From contig JACQJM010000082.1 of NCBI GenBank assembly GCA_016205045.1, forward strand, positions 1 through 14,444: a DNA stretch of 14,444 nt, written 5' to 3'. The notes under the pieces are model-generated. The model was not told where the DNA came from. It searched no databases and saw only the letters and a list, made by a program, of their open reading frames with translations. Positions 14,001-14,444 of this stretch are shown piece by piece; the first letter of the stretch is position 1, and every line of letters begins with the position of its first letter. Position numbers and translations under genes: made by a program. This stretch comes from Elusimicrobiota bacterium (GTDB lineage Bacteria; Elusimicrobiota; Elusimicrobia; JACQJN01).

Positions 14001-14444
14001 ATGAAAATTATTTCAGGAGGTCAAACAGGCGTGGACAGAGCCGCTTTGGACTCAGCCCTAGAATGTGGGGTGGCGTGCGGAGGGACTTTACCCAAGGGCA
14101 GACTCACGGAAGAGGGTCCTCTTCCCTCTCGATACCCTCTGCAAGAATGTAATTCGGAAGACTATTCCGTCAGAACAGAACTGAATGTGATGTGCTCCGA
14201 TGCGACGTTGATCCTCAATGGAGGAGAGTTGAGCGGAGGCACCCAACTGACCGCACAGCTCTGCCAAAAACATAAAAAACCGTTCTGCATGGTGGAGATA
14301 GACCGCACAAGCTCTCCAGAAGCTTCACAAACGATTTTGGATTTCCTCCAAAAAACAAGACCCCAAGTGTTGAATGTAGCCGGACCACGCGAATCCAAAT
14401 GCCCCGGCATTTACCAAAAAAGCTTGAATATCCTCAACCCTACT
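14001..14444 (+). CDS. Circularly permuted YpsA (cpYpsA, SLOG superfamily; 'putative molybdenum carrier'), C-terminus outside window
   Basis: The frame is open for 148 codons to the right edge. The start MKIISGGQTGVDRAALDSAL is the nucleotide-binding signature of this family, followed by CGGTLPKGRLTEEGPLP, then ECNSEDYSVRTELNV, SDATLIL, ELSGGTQLTAQL, and the late motif NVAGPRESKCPGIY. SLOG proteins bind nucleotide-derived ligands; a molybdenum-cofactor carrier role is proposed for relatives but not shown here. Nothing in the visible neighbourhood points to molybdenum-cofactor synthesis. No ribosome binding site precedes the ATG at 14001. An AGGAGG inside the gene at 14015-14020 encodes the conserved Gly-Gly and would give a start at 14031 that loses the signature, so I reject that start. 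Confidence 0.85.
   Translation, partial: MKIISGGQTGVDRAALDSALECGVACGGTLPKGRLTEEGPLPSRYPLQECNSEDYSVRTELNVMCSDATLILNGGELSGGTQLTAQLCQKHKKPFCMVEIDRTSSPEASQTILDFLQKTRPQVLNVAGPRESKCPGIYQKSLNILNPT

Overview
The window reads as an ordinary chromosomal stretch of a diderm (Gram-negative-type) bacterium with roughly balanced GC content. The diderm call rests on an Omp85-type outer-membrane barrel protein and several exported proteins: a Mip/FkpA-like FKBP, a glycerophosphodiesterase, an alpha/beta hydrolase and a thermonuclease. I cannot assign the phylum from sequence alone. No rRNA, tRNA, CRISPR array, phage gene, transposase or integrase was seen.

Layout. Positions 1-996 hold a thiolase (minus strand, C-terminus cut by the window edge). 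It is divergent from a secreted FKBP prolyl isomerase (1095-1766, plus). On the minus strand from 1774 to 5687 lie three exported genes, transcribed in the order Omp85-family barrel protein (5687-4089), glycerophosphodiester phosphodiesterase (3862-2864), secreted alpha/beta hydrolase (2874-1774). The last two overlap by 11 bp. From 5826 every gene is on the plus strand: a RhlE-type DEAD-box helicase; a strongly folded 195-bp intergenic region; a translationally coupled cluster of organophosphate-type MFS transporter, HAD hydrolase and secreted thermonuclease, joined by two TAATG stop/start overlaps; a CbiX-like chelatase-family protein; an NDH-2 NADH:quinone oxidoreductase; a DedA/SNARE-associated membrane protein; a four-domain Fe-S/sulfur-transfer fusion; and a partial circularly permuted YpsA (SLOG) protein running off the right edge.

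How the genes may work together. Both flanks show a possible phosphorus-scavenging theme. On one side are a diesterase that would release glycerol-3-phosphate and a co-translated secreted hydrolase. On the other are a secreted nuclease, a HAD phosphohydrolase and an OPA-family transporter. The right part has a redox and metal theme: chelatase-like protein, NDH-2 and Fe-S scaffold. These links are inferences from neighbourhood.

Most unusual items: (1) a single polypeptide joining a DUF1858-like CxxC domain, a rhodanese, an Nfu N-terminal domain and a NifU C-terminal scaffold; (2) two identical 19-nt perfect palindromes, each containing a Shine-Dalgarno core, in the 78-bp gap before the NDH-2 gene; (3) the nested hairpins after the helicase; (4) a GC-rich palindrome between AT-rich flanks near 13.93 kb that looks like a dispersed repeat. 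Several promoters appear to be extended -10 elements without a good -35.
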